Assembly: GCA_003550325.1 (NCBI GenBank)
Contig: QKWP01000775.1
Coordinates: forward strand, 8,191 to 72,190
Direction: 5' to 3'
Source: Gigaspora rosea
Lineage: Eukaryota > Glomeromycota > Glomeromycetes > Diversisporales > Gigasporaceae
Length of the DNA stretch: 64,000 nt
How positions within the stretch are numbered: position 1 is the first letter of the stretch; every line of letters starts with the position of its first letter. The notes under the pieces were generated by a model. That model was not told where the DNA came from. It saw nothing but the letters and a program-made list of their open reading frames with translations, and ran no database searches. Made by a program: the position numbers and the translations under genes. Positions 11,406 through 22,270 of the stretch are shown in pieces.

Positions 11406-12041
11406 TTTTTGAAATTTCTTCGGGCGTACACCCAAAGCCGCATGTGGCAGTCTTTTATTAAGGTTATTATCTTAGGGACCCATTATCTTAGGGACCCAAC
11501 GGGCCCCTACATTTTCATTACATATTTATTTTCTATATATAGTAGGGATTACTATCTAATTTATACTAAGCCACAATCGTCCATTTTTCCCGGTGATTAC
11601 CAGCGGGTCAGCCACGTCAGGTGCCCTGTACCGTCTTCGGATCGTAGGCAACTTTAAGGAACTACTATTCTGCCGGATCACTATATCAGGTGGCCGTTTG
11701 TCGTTGCCTCAAGAGCCATTTCCATTCTTGGTCTGTGTAGCCTTGCTAGTGCCCTACTTTCCTAGAGTTCAGTTTCCTTATTTATAGTGGATGGTCCTTA
11801 TGTTTACGACGTTTCTTGTCGGATTTTTTCCTTTTCTGGATGCTGTATGACCCTGTGGTTATGTCATGCAACTCATTACCGCTGTAGTACCATGTCTGAA
11901 AGCAGGAGAAATATTTGACGCCTCATCATAGATCTTATTTATTCGTGGCCCTAACACGGTTTTTGTCATCCACTAGACTCGAACTGGCGACCTTGCGAAT
12001 ACGACCCCAGAACGCTAACCACTGCACTATCCGACCCAGGG
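11406..12041 (-). mobile_element. tRNA-derived SINE, ~636 bases
   Basis: An 18-base duplication, TCTACATAATCCATTTTT, lies at 11388-11405 and 12042-12059. On the minus strand the head carries a polymerase III A-box-like GATAGTGCAGTGGTTAGCG and a B-box-like CCAGTTCGAGTC, and the element ends in an A run (T run at 11401-11410). The body is GC-richer than the surroundings and non-coding. Short open frames at 11409-12103 lie inside it and are not genes. Confidence 0.85.
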
Positions 12042-12424
12042 TCTACATAATCCATTTTTATATTTTCATAACAACAGTTTATTTTTTTCAAAATGAGTAT
12101 TGAATTCGACATTTCATGTTTTCTACAATCTATTTCTTAGACAAGACATTTTTTTCTATAATTGTTGCTTTGACATAAAATTGGCCCGATTCAGTATTAG
12201 AATTGGTCAATTTAAGGTTAGTGTTGGTTAGAATTAATGTTAGGAAATAATTGTTGGAGAATTGTCTTTTCTAAGAAAAAAACTGTCAAAACATGTTATG
12301 TCAAATATACTTCTTATCAAAAGAATGTGCTGTAGATTAAATAGCATGTCAGCATCATGGCATTAGAAAAATAAGTTAGCTGTAAACAACTTTCAGTGAA
12401 TTGTGGCATAACCATAAACTGTTA

Positions 12425-13015
12425 TCCCTTAAACTGTCCAGTGGGCAAATTTGCCTGCTAAAATCTTATTTTTTTTTGATTTTTTTAAGTGATTGTACTG
12501 GATTTTCCTAAGTAACTCTACCCCCTTTTATAAGCTAGAATTAAAGTATACCATTTTGCAGATCAACATGTGATTTTATATTATGTGGTAGTAGTATATT
12601 ACAAGGAATATGCGTGCTAGTGGTACAGTAATTATCTATTAATTGCTATTAATTTACTATTAAAAAAATTAAAAAAAAATCAAAAAAAAATTATTATGAA
12701 TAAGTCCCCACATTTCATATGATGATATTTCATCTATGTCTGTAATAATCATAACTGAATTATCAAAGCAATTAAGAAGCTTTGACACAATAAACATTTC
12801 TTAACAAAAATGCAAAATATTTTGTAAAATTTTGCTTGTATTACATAGCATGTGCAACAACGTACTATTGTATTGTCATATATATTGTGTTCCCAGGAGT
12901 TACTCTAGTCAATATTAGTTAGTCTTTTAACAAAAAAAAATTTACCATACATTTACTTTTCTTTCAATTATTTTAGTGGGCAAATTTGCCCACTTAACTT
13001 GGACAGTTTAAGGGA
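12425..13015. mobile_element. MITE, Tc1/mariner-like (TA flanks)
   Basis: The inverted ends TCCCTTAAACTGTCCA are flanked on both sides by TA. A subterminal GTGGGCAAATTTGCC is mirrored inside the right end. No protein is encoded. Confidence 0.75.
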
Positions 13016-13019
13016 TACT

Positions 13020-14585
13020 AGAATATTTGGCTTATAAAATAGTTTCTGTGACAAAGCCACAGATAAATAAGCTTGTTCATTATGTTACAATCTATTCTAT
13101 TTTAGTAGTTAGGTATTGAAATAGCTTAGAATAGGTCTATCTGATGCTAAATATAGAGTTTTACAAAGACATCTTGTGGAAAGTATATATAAGCTACATG
13201 TTTGTAAGGTGAGTAGGTGGGTGTTATACTACTATTTTATAAATTATATAAAGGGATTTGATAAAAGTTACATTAAATAATACCTAATATCGATTTCTAG
13301 TATAGAGTATTGTTACACTCAAACTACCTCTAAATTGGTTTAATAAAACTGAGTTTAAAATAATTAAATGTCTCATATATTTAGTGATTTGAAATGTAAA
13401 TGCATATAGAGGTTTTGATGTGATTTGCTTTTACGAAAGAGGTAAACTGGCTAAATGTATATGAAGATACAGATAGTCATAAACAGTTTGGGAAATGTGA
13501 AACTCGTACATTAGTCACATAATCAACATCATTAAATTACTACTAATTATAATCGATAAAGATACAGTATTAGTTTATTTAATAAATCAGTATATAAAGA
13601 CATGATTTTTTATTAGAATAAGTGAGTTATTTATTATGCAACTGCTTAGTAGACTATTATTTTGTCTCAGGGAGTGACTTGATGCATTTACATACATTTT
13701 TATTACATAGTTCGTAATCAAACATATCTATGATATCCATTATATTCTGATAATATACTAGATTTATGTAATATATGCGATTACTAATATCTTTGTAAAA
13801 TGTAATCATTGTAATCCATATGATCTTTGTGATAAATGTGATCTTTGTGATTTCTTGGCTTTGTGATCACATGCTCACATGCTTGAATATCTTGTGATAT
13901 ACAAATATTTTAAGATAAAACAATATATAATTTGTAATGATAGATCTTGCTAAAAAAGAATATACTGTACTAGGCAAATGTTTTGATGATCTCTAATTAA
14001 GAACTATTAAAAAATAAGTAGCTGTGCAAAACCAGGAACAGAAGGTAGATTTTTAGAGAGTTATATATTAAACCAGTTTTGGCATGAATTTCTGTTTGCT
14101 CTTATATTTAATTTTGTTAATTTTATTAACTTTTACTAGATTTACTTGCAACTTTAATCTTAGATTAATATACAGTAAGTCAAATACTATTATATTATCT
14201 AGTTAGACTTTATATACAACATAAACAGATCAGTATTAGTAGATTAGTATGTAGTCTCTTTCTAATAAATTCTTCACTTTTGATCTTATTTTTTATTCAA
14301 GGTAACAGATAATATAATAAACATTTGTCAATTATTCAAATCAAAGTAACTCATCTAAAGCTATATACCTATATAACATTTTTATGTAAATTAACCAAAC
14401 AGAGATGCAAAATTTTGTTTATACAAATCAGTCTGAACAAGTCAAAATATAAAAAAAATGCAAGAACATAAAAATGGCATTCTAAACCTATTTTGGTCTA
14501 TTAATAATAAATGTCAAAAAGGCAAATTTACCTATAAAACTGGTATTTTTACACTCTTTTTTTGGTATTGCCATACTCATGTAGA
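13020..14585. other. AT-rich intergenic sequence
   Basis: About 1.5 kb of AT-rich DNA carries no gene that can be supported. A short run of TGATCTTTGTGAT-like repeats lies near 13800-13870. Confidence 0.5.
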
Positions 14586-15302
14586 TCATTTTAATTTTTA
14601 AAAAATTTTTAACTTTGATCAAAGATATCTTGGAACTGCCTGACCAAATTCAATTAACTTTATTTTTTGAATTAAATAGCTTTTTATAATTAACATAAAA
14701 AAAGTTGATCAAATTTGGTCAGGTGGGTGCTAGAATATCTTTGATCAAAGTTTGTAAACAATTATTGCCATAGCTTATATTTGATAGTTGTTTAGAATTT
14801 TATAAAATATTTGATCAATGATATATTGGAACCTATTTGACCAAATTCAATCAACTTTTTTTTTTGTTTATACTACTTCTTATAATTAAAATTAAAAAAA
14901 AAAGTTAATCAGATTTGGTTAGATAGGTGCCAAGATATTTCTGATCAAAATTTAAACCAATTTTTGCTACAGCTTATACATATATTTAATAAATGGTTAG
15001 AATTTTACAAAAATTTTGATTGAAGATATCTTGGAACCCACCTGACCAAATTTGATCAACTTTTTTTTTAAATTCTGTAGCATTTACAATTAAAATAAAA
15101 AAAGATTGAATTTGGTAAGGTAGGTGCCAATATATGTTCAATCAAATGTTAAAAACAATTTTTGCTAAAGCATATATTTAATAGATATTTAAAATTTTAC
15201 AAAAATTTAATTGAAGATATTTTGGAACTCACCTGAGCAAATTCAATCAACTTTTTTTTGAATTCTATAGCATTTGCAATTAAAATAAAAAAAGTTGATC
15301 AA

Positions 15303-15572
15303 TAGACCAAATTTTTTGCAAAATTAGCATTTGGTTCATAACATGGATCAAATATGGCACCCAACAAACAATATTCTGACTATTCAAATCTAGATGAGTC
15401 TTGACTACTCTAGTAGGTTTAAGTCACAGATAAATTATTTGAGCTTCTATTCTTGCATATAAATTATATATATTTGTTTCTGTACAATTTAGGTTGTTTA
15501 TATACTATATGTAACTACTTATATAAATTACTTAATAAAGATATGAGCAAGGCCTCGCCTTAAAAAAAAAAG
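15303..15572 (+). mobile_element. Short retroposon (270 bases, longer copy)
   Basis: It is flanked by the 15-base duplication AAAAAAGTTGATCAA (15288-15302, 15573-15587) taken from the satellite monomer. It ends with AATAAAGATATGAGCAAGG, CCTCGCCTTAA and an A run. The 3' part is shared with the copy at 10948-11108. There is no clear polymerase III promoter. Confidence 0.75.
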
Positions 15573-16083
15573 AAAAAAGTTGATCAAATTTGGTCAGGTA
15601 GGTGCCAAGTTATCTTTGATCAAAGTTTGAAAACAATTTTTATACACATATTTGATAGATATTTAGAATTTTACAAAAAACTTTGATTGAAGATATTCTG
15701 GAACCCATTTGACCAAATTTGATCAACTTTTTTTCTTTGTATTCTACAATTTTTTACAATTAAAAAAAAAAGTTAATTGAATTTGGTCAGGTGGGTGCCA
15801 AGATATCTTTAATAAAAGTTTGTAAACAATTATTGCTTCAGCTTATATTTGATAGAAGTTTAGAATTTTACAAAAATTTTATTGAAAATATCTTGAAACT
15901 CATCTGACCAAATTTGATCAACTTTTTTTGTTTTGAATTCTATGGCTTTTATAATTAAAATAAAAAAAGTTATTTGAATTTGGCTTGTGAGTGCCATAAT
16001 ATCTTTGATTAAACTTTGTTCCAATTTTTGCTGCAAATAATATTTAGAATTTTATAAAAACTTTGATCAAATATATTTTAGCA

Positions 16084-16526
16084 ATCTTGGGTCCGATAGC
16101 ATAGCAGTTATGCTCTAAGGTCGGAAATTGCAAGGTTGCCAGTTCAAATCCAAGTGGTGAGAAAGCCAGCTAGGCTAGACCAAATTAGGGATCCTAGAAT
16201 GAGCAGCGATTGACAATCAAGGTCACGACGACGAGGGCTGTGCCAGAACCCCGATTTGGAATAATTGAAGTCACGAGACATAATGTGAGGCCTAAGTCTG
16301 GATGTTACGAGATACTACATGAACTTGTGGCGCAAGCAGTCCGAAAATTGGCTGCAAAGATTTCTGGCCACTGCGGCGGTCGGTGAGACAGGTTGCTTCT
16401 GGGCGTTGTGAAAGCAAAAAGACGGGAGAAGTCGGGGTTGTAATGGTAGAAAATAAATAACAACTACGGTCATTATAAATCACTAAAAAATAACGCCGGC
16501 AAGACTGTCAAAAAAAATATATATAT
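16084..16526 (+). mobile_element. tRNA-derived SINE, ~443 bases
   Basis: The duplication ATATATTTTAGCA lies at 16071-16083 and 16527-16539. The head shows a GATAGCATAGCAGTTATGCT A-box region and a GGTTGCCAGTTCAAATCC B box. The body is GC-rich and ends in an A/TA run. It sits in the last monomer of the palindromic satellite. The 63-residue minus-strand frame inside is not a gene. Confidence 0.8.
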
Positions 16527-17130
16527 ATATATTTTAGCACTTATTTGACCAAATTTGAGTAACTTTTTTTTTTGAATTTTACAGCTTTTTATAATTAAAC
16601 ATATAGGTGGATTTGACACTAGTAGATCTCAATGTGATAATTTAGTAACTAGCATGAAAATAACAATTTTATTGAATATCACTTTGTTTTATTTTCTTAT
16701 TTAGTAATTTTAAATCAATTGTAAATCACAACAGATATCACATTGATCACATAATAAATTGATTGGTTGTCTATACAAATTCATAATTTGTTTACATACT
16801 GTAAATATACATGTAGATCATTTCTTGATTATCATATCAATGAGTCAAATTTGCACATAAAAAGAGTTAATTGAATTAGGTCAGATAATATGTACACTAA
16901 TTATTGCAGTAAGAAAATCCATGCTTTGTATACTTATTATTCTTCTAAAAGGTTTTTTATATTGTTTTTAAATTTAATATTGAATATATCAAAGTTTGCA
17001 AACTTTTTATTGTTAGTCTAAAGTACTTTAAAAAAATAAATAAGGCCCAACTCATAATACATGAGCTAATAGTATAATATTGTTTTATAATAATATTTAA
17101 TAAATAATTGAAACAAAATAGTAATGAATA

Positions 17131-17340
17131 GGGGTGTGGCGACATAGTGTAGTTGGATAGTTGTCACCCCCCAAGTAGTTGTAGCAAAGGTACAGAGTTC
17201 GAATCCCACTGAAAACGATTTCGAAGAATTGACCTGTATTACAGTAACTCAGATTCTTAGCTCAGATTTACAAATCTGTTTTCTAGGTTATACCAACTCG
17301 TATTGGGAGCTTTGGCACTGTGTTATGCACAGAACTGGGG
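17131..17340 (+). mobile_element. Long tRNA-headed retroposon, 5' part
   Basis: The head carries an A-box-like CATAGTGTAGTTGGATAG and a B-box-like GAGTTCGAATCCC. It is preceded by AAAATAGTAATGAATA (17115-17130), which is repeated after the poly-A tail at 21121-21136. The element is split by a hAT transposon; together with the 3' part it measures about 1,055 bases, which is long for a SINE. Confidence 0.85.
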
Positions 17341-17618
17341 TAGGGCTCATCATTTTCTGCAGCAACTAACCCCAAAATCCGTATGCGCTACCTGTTCAAT
17401 TATGCGAAATTATGCAATAAATTTTTTAAAAATATGCAACAAATTATGCGAATTTGGTAAAAATATGCATTTATAGATAGAAATATGCGATCACTTTACT
17501 GCTTTATATGTGACCAAAATTCTGAAATACGCCGTTATTTTGAATATTGTCATAATAACTAATTTAAAGAAATAAAAAATATATATAAAAAATCGTATAT
17601 ACATATTTGATAAAATTT

Positions 17619-17659
<41 letters not shown>

Positions 17660-20267
17660 AAAAAAAAATCCAATTCTAAATTTGCAAAAAAAAAAAGAAC
17701 AAATAGTCGATTACATTTCCAATTTGAAGTTCTTTAATGTAATCGTTAATATTCTTATTTTTACTTTTTGAACTATTCTTCTGTATTACTATTGAAGTAT
17801 ATAAAATTTAATGCTTCAATAGATATTTCAGAAAGTGATTGTCGATTATCGTCAAGAATGTTTTTATATGCAGAAAAGCTTCGTTCCACATCTACACCTG
17901 ATACCGGAAGCCAAATATAATCTAAGGCTAGTTTTGATAAGTTAGGTAAACTTCGAGATTTTTCTTTCCAATAACTATCTAAATTGAAATTTTCATTATT
18001 AGAAAAATCTTCATTTAGCCCGCAATAAATTCCCCATTCTTGAATAATTTGACTGCTTGGTGATTTAAATTCATAAATTTCTGAATATAAATAAATATTT
18101 TGATAGTGATGTTGAATATGAATATATCGTGGATCAAAGCACTGAATTGCTTTAAATAAAGGCAATGCAGGGTGTTGATCGATATGTTTTTTAAACTTGT
18201 TTAATGCCAATTGATATGCTTCACGAAACATAGCAATATAAATATTCATATCAAGACAATTATCTTCAAATTTAGATTTAATGTCTTCACTAATAGGAGG
18301 TTCAATAATACCCGATTGTAATGAGGCCTCAAGATGTGTTAAACATTGTGCTACAAATGGAGCAACAGGTTTTTTTCTAGTTTCAAAAAATTCAAGATCC
18401 TCTACAAGACTAAAATAGAATAAAATTAGATTAATTTTTATAAACAAAGCAGTAGTACATATATATTTACCGTCTTGCATTAAGTGAGATAAACATAGTT
18501 AGAATTTCAAAAATAAAAGTATTCGTATAATTGTTAAAAATAGATGCTAATTCTTGAATTGCTTGACTTTCGTTATTAACCTGTTCTTCTTCTAGATAAA
18601 ATAAACGTAATTGATTAATATTTTGATTAATCCAGAAAACAAATCTAAACCAAGAATTCCAACGTGATTTAACAGGTAATGGTGGTAAAGTAATTTGGGT
18701 ATTATCATTATCTAAATCTGAATTAAAATTTGATTTTAAAAAACTAATCCAACGCCTTTTACGAGCTGGACATTGAACAAATGTTGCTTTGATATTTTTT
18801 ACAACATTAACCAAAAATTGAAAATTTTTATAATGAATCCATGTTTCTCCAACTAAATTTAAAATATGGGCTATACAACGATTATGCTTTAATTGTGGAA
18901 TTAAAGGAGATATGATTTGGAAAGCTTTTAGCATATATGCTGCATTATCAGAAATAAAAAAAATAAGGTTATTAAATGAAATATTATAGAATTGTAAAAT
19001 TTTTATAACTAATTGAGCAATAGAACGACTATCTACAGTAGTAATAAATTCTGTTTTAGCAAGTTTAGTCTGATTATTAAAACTAAATAATATATGAACA
19101 ACTGCTCTATTGCATGCATCTGTAGTTTCATCTACAGTAATAGAAATGCGCTTATCTTCTAAAAGATTTTTTAATTTTAATACTTCAGTATCAAATACTT
19201 TTGGTAAATATTTAATACGAAGTTGATTTGAATTTGCAATCGCACCACCTAATAAATTAATAATAATTATTAATTTTTAATAAATAGAATATATAGTATT
19301 AAATTAAATAATTTACCGTTTTTACAATACTCTAAAAAAAAGCTTTTAAGTTTATCGACTTTATGTAAAGGAATATCAGCCTTCATAAATGCATTTACTA
19401 AATCTAAATTAATAAGTTCTCGATCATTTATATTAACATTTGCTGTATCAAGAGTTGTTTGACGGGTTAAATTTAAATTTTCGGATCTTTCAGCTTTAGT
19501 AACATTATTTTTATGTTTGTCCGATTTTAAATGAGAGTCTAATGTTGATTTTCTTGTGTGGTCTACAACATGTCGACAAAATTCACAAAATAGCTTTTTA
19601 CCATCAACATAAAAATTTTTTTTATATTCTTGTTTTTCAACTCTACGTTCAGCAGCAGTAACCATCGTTAAGATTTATTAAAATCAAAAAAAAAAGATTT
19701 CTTTTATATTATTTTATAAATAAAAAATAAAAACATTCTTTATTAAGCTAATTTATTATTATTATTATTGTTACAGTATCTTATTACATGTAGATATCAA
19801 GAAATTTTTTGGATATCTCAATGATAAGTATTTTTATACAGGACGATTTTTTTTTTGTTCATTTATTATTTCAAATTTTTATGCGTCTATTTCTTTGACT
19901 AACTTTTAATTACTTTCTTATTTATGGTTAGCATATAGTTAAAGCATGTGTTTAGTTATGAGAAAAATTACAATATAACAGGGTGAAACTTGCAATAAAT
20001 TCTGATTAAATCCACTTTGAAAATCACGCAATGGTAAAGGTAAAATTCATTAACACAACGCCCTAACGATCAAAAGCGGGTTTTACTTGAATTTAATATG
20101 GGTTTCACCCTAATCTATTACAAGCTTTTCTGGATTTTATGCGCAGATTATGCACTATTAAATATGCAAAATTAGCCCTGATATGCAAAATATGCAATCG
20201 CATCTGCAATGCAATAAATGTCAGGTTTATGCGCAGAATCTGCAATTGCAAATTTGCACTAGCCCTA
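17341..20267 (-). mobile_element. Complete hAT DNA transposon
   Basis: A perfect 8-base target duplication AACTGGGG lies at 17333-17340 and 20268-20275. The short inverted ends read TAGGGCT, and ATGCGCAGA / TATGCAA-type subterminal repeats lie within 200-300 bases of both ends. It carries one intact transposase gene (17773-19665). The insertion interrupts the tRNA-headed retroposon. The intact frame and perfect duplication point to a recent insertion. Confidence 0.92.
17773..19665 (-). CDS. hAT transposase with BED zinc finger, intact
   Basis: Three exons, 19665-19317, 19248-18471 and 18409-17773, join through GTAAAT...AG introns of 68 and 61 bases. They give exactly 588 codons including the stop, so the protein is 587 residues. 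In order: a BED-type finger near the start (C27, C30, H45, H51), the first acidic catalytic motif VDETTD (~155-160), SDNAAYML (~216), the family motif RCIAHILNL, and a C-terminal dimerisation segment with WLPVSGVDVERSFSAYK. hAT transposases cut the element ends and make 8-base target duplications, which fits the flanks. All splice phases match and no frame is broken. The start is the first ATG before the finger. Activity is inferred from intactness only. Confidence 0.92.
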
Positions 20268-20275
20268 AACTGGGG

Positions 20276-21120
20276 CGTGTAGATCCTGGGGAGCCCAGGT
20301 GCTGTGTTATGCACAGAACCGTAGGACAAAGGGAAACCATACTTGGCAAGTTCTGAGTAGAGAAGTAACCAGACTTTCGACGGTACCTAATAGGAATCGG
20401 ACAGCGACTGACCGGTAGTGGACTGACCGGAAGCGGACTTACGACAAAATCTCTTATGGCGGGCCCTACCAACCGGACTGCCAGAGGTCGCACCAGAGAA
20501 AAAGGACATGTGTTTCAGAATCATGTATCAGGGGGAGGGAGCTCCTGGGTTCGCCAGGGCAGACCAACCCTTCCAGGTCCTCGGATTGGAAGTAGGAAGG
20601 CAACCAGAGAAAGAAAGCTTTCGGGAGAAAGAAACCGAAAGAAGAATAGAATGGTACTGGGGTCAGGTGAACTCTACAAGGGCAGAAGTAGGTAGTGATA
20701 GCGGTTAGGTAACCACTCCTAACTGCAAGTGTTGGTTTTGGCAAATGCGTACGCTACTGAAGTGTAGGTGATACCTGTATTGGACAGGGACTCTACCAAG
20801 TTTCCCACTGGGATAAACTAGTCCTAAGGGGGACTGGTTAGCATCCGGAACAGAGTTCCAGTGATACAAGACGGGCTGACAGGAGGCAAGGATCAGAGAG
20901 TTTAAATAGGCAATGCCAGTATGTGGGTTGCAGGTATGACAGCTAGTGTAGAACCTTTAGGTGGCTACTTAAATTGGCAACCAAAAGTTGCAGGTGAGGC
21001 TAGTTGTATTCTCGTCAATGTACAAATGTCGGATGTCCCTCCATGTAGGGCATCCGGGTCTGATTATCTTAAATAAAAAAGCTCTCCCCCGAAGTGGGCA
21101 CTTTGACTTGGAAAAAAAAA
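20276..21120 (+). mobile_element. Long tRNA-headed retroposon, 3' part
   Basis: This continues the element that starts at 17131. It is GC-rich and ends with a 13-base A run that merges into the target duplication AAAATAGTAATGAATA (21121-21136). The motif TGTGTTATGCACAGAAC occurs in both the 5' part (~17319) and here (~20302), an internal direct repeat. Open frames at 20227-20744 on both strands have no recognisable product. Confidence 0.85.
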
Positions 21121-21136
21121 AAAATAGTAATGAATA

Positions 21137-22270
21137 ATTGCAATTAAATTCAATTTTCTTTCATTATATTGCATACTAATTTTGTTAAACAAATTGAAAA
21201 ATCAACTTTGTATAGCCTTATTTTCAAGATTTCATCATAAATTTCCTTAAATGTTTTTATATATTAAATGGGCACATAATAATAGTAACTTTCAAAAAAT
21301 TTTATATATGTATATATTTAATATAAGTATTTATAATCAATAATAATGTTATGTCTTATATATTGATTTATCAAAGCAATTTTTTAAAATATAAATTTAC
21401 ATTCATTAAAATAATTTTTGATTGGATCATGTGCACACGTTTTTAAAAAGTTTCACATAATTTAGCTAGAAATGTGCATGCAATTCACATACTTTGGGGC
21501 TAAATAGTGCACCAAAATTATTAGTCAAATACAGAAGATGTACACAAAGAATACGCTGCACACATAATTTATTGTACATACATTCAGATCTATTTGTATA
21601 AATTTAATTATAACAAAGCCATATCAGATATAGTGCACAAATTTTTAAAATTATTCACATAAATTATGTGTACAATGTGCACAAGTTTCACATATTTTTT
21701 GATCAGATTTTATACAATGAATTGATTTACTTACTCGTCAATTGTCAATTTAAATGATGTATTATGCAAGTTACTTTTTATTTGAATTGGACTAAAAATA
21801 TAACACATCAAAAATAATTCACAAATATAAGGATATGATCTGACAATAGTTTTTATTAAATGTCAATTTCTATGTTATTATAAATTTTAACTGAAATAAT
21901 AAAAATTTATTCTAATAGAAGTATAGTATAGTAAAAAGCCTTTAAATTGACCAAAGTGTTCTTTGATATAGCTTGTTTTAAAAAAATTATAATTTAAAGT
22001 TTTATTATTAATAAAAGTGACTGTGTTTTGCTGTCTAGTACTGTACTACCTGAAAATAATATACATGGTTTAGAAATAACACCTGCGAACATTTCCAATT
22101 AGAAGATGGGCATTATTACATAAAAATATTGTATTATCATTATAAAGAGCAATGGTGGTTTTTAGGCATCTTATATAGTATCAGTGAGTAAAGTTTAATT
22201 TTAATGACATTTCGATAAGAATTTTATTGATTAATTAAAGTCAAAATAAACTTCCAATTCGATTGAGACT
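21137..22270. other. AT-rich downstream region of the hydrolase gene
   Basis: Loosely inverted GTGCACAAAT/TTTCACATAA motifs occur between 21425 and 21700, possibly an old MITE. No gene is supported. Confidence 0.4.

Larger units (their letters stand above)
14588..16610. repeat. Tandem array of self-complementary ~195-base monomers
   Basis: About seven diverged monomers start near 14624, 14820, 15022, 15215, 15690, 15885 and 16068. Each contains AAGATATCTTGGAACCCACC, then TGACCAAATTTGATCAAC, a T run, a short loop, an A run and the inverted copy GTTGATCAAATTTGGTCAGG. Every monomer can therefore fold on itself. The array is interrupted by retroposons at 15303-15572 and 16084-16526. No coding capacity. 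Confidence 0.75.

Noticed and set aside
11409-12103. Plus-strand frames of 62-82 residues
   Set aside because: They lie inside the tRNA-headed SINE (minus strand) and have no family likeness.
17141-17215. Possible genuine tRNA gene
   Set aside because: A and B boxes are present, but the acceptor stem does not pair and the segment is the head of a poly-A retroposon with target duplications.
20105-20744. Several overlapping frames of 66-92 residues on both strands
   Set aside because: They fall in the GC-rich body of the long retroposon or across the hAT end; overlapping frames on both strands reflect low stop density, not genes.
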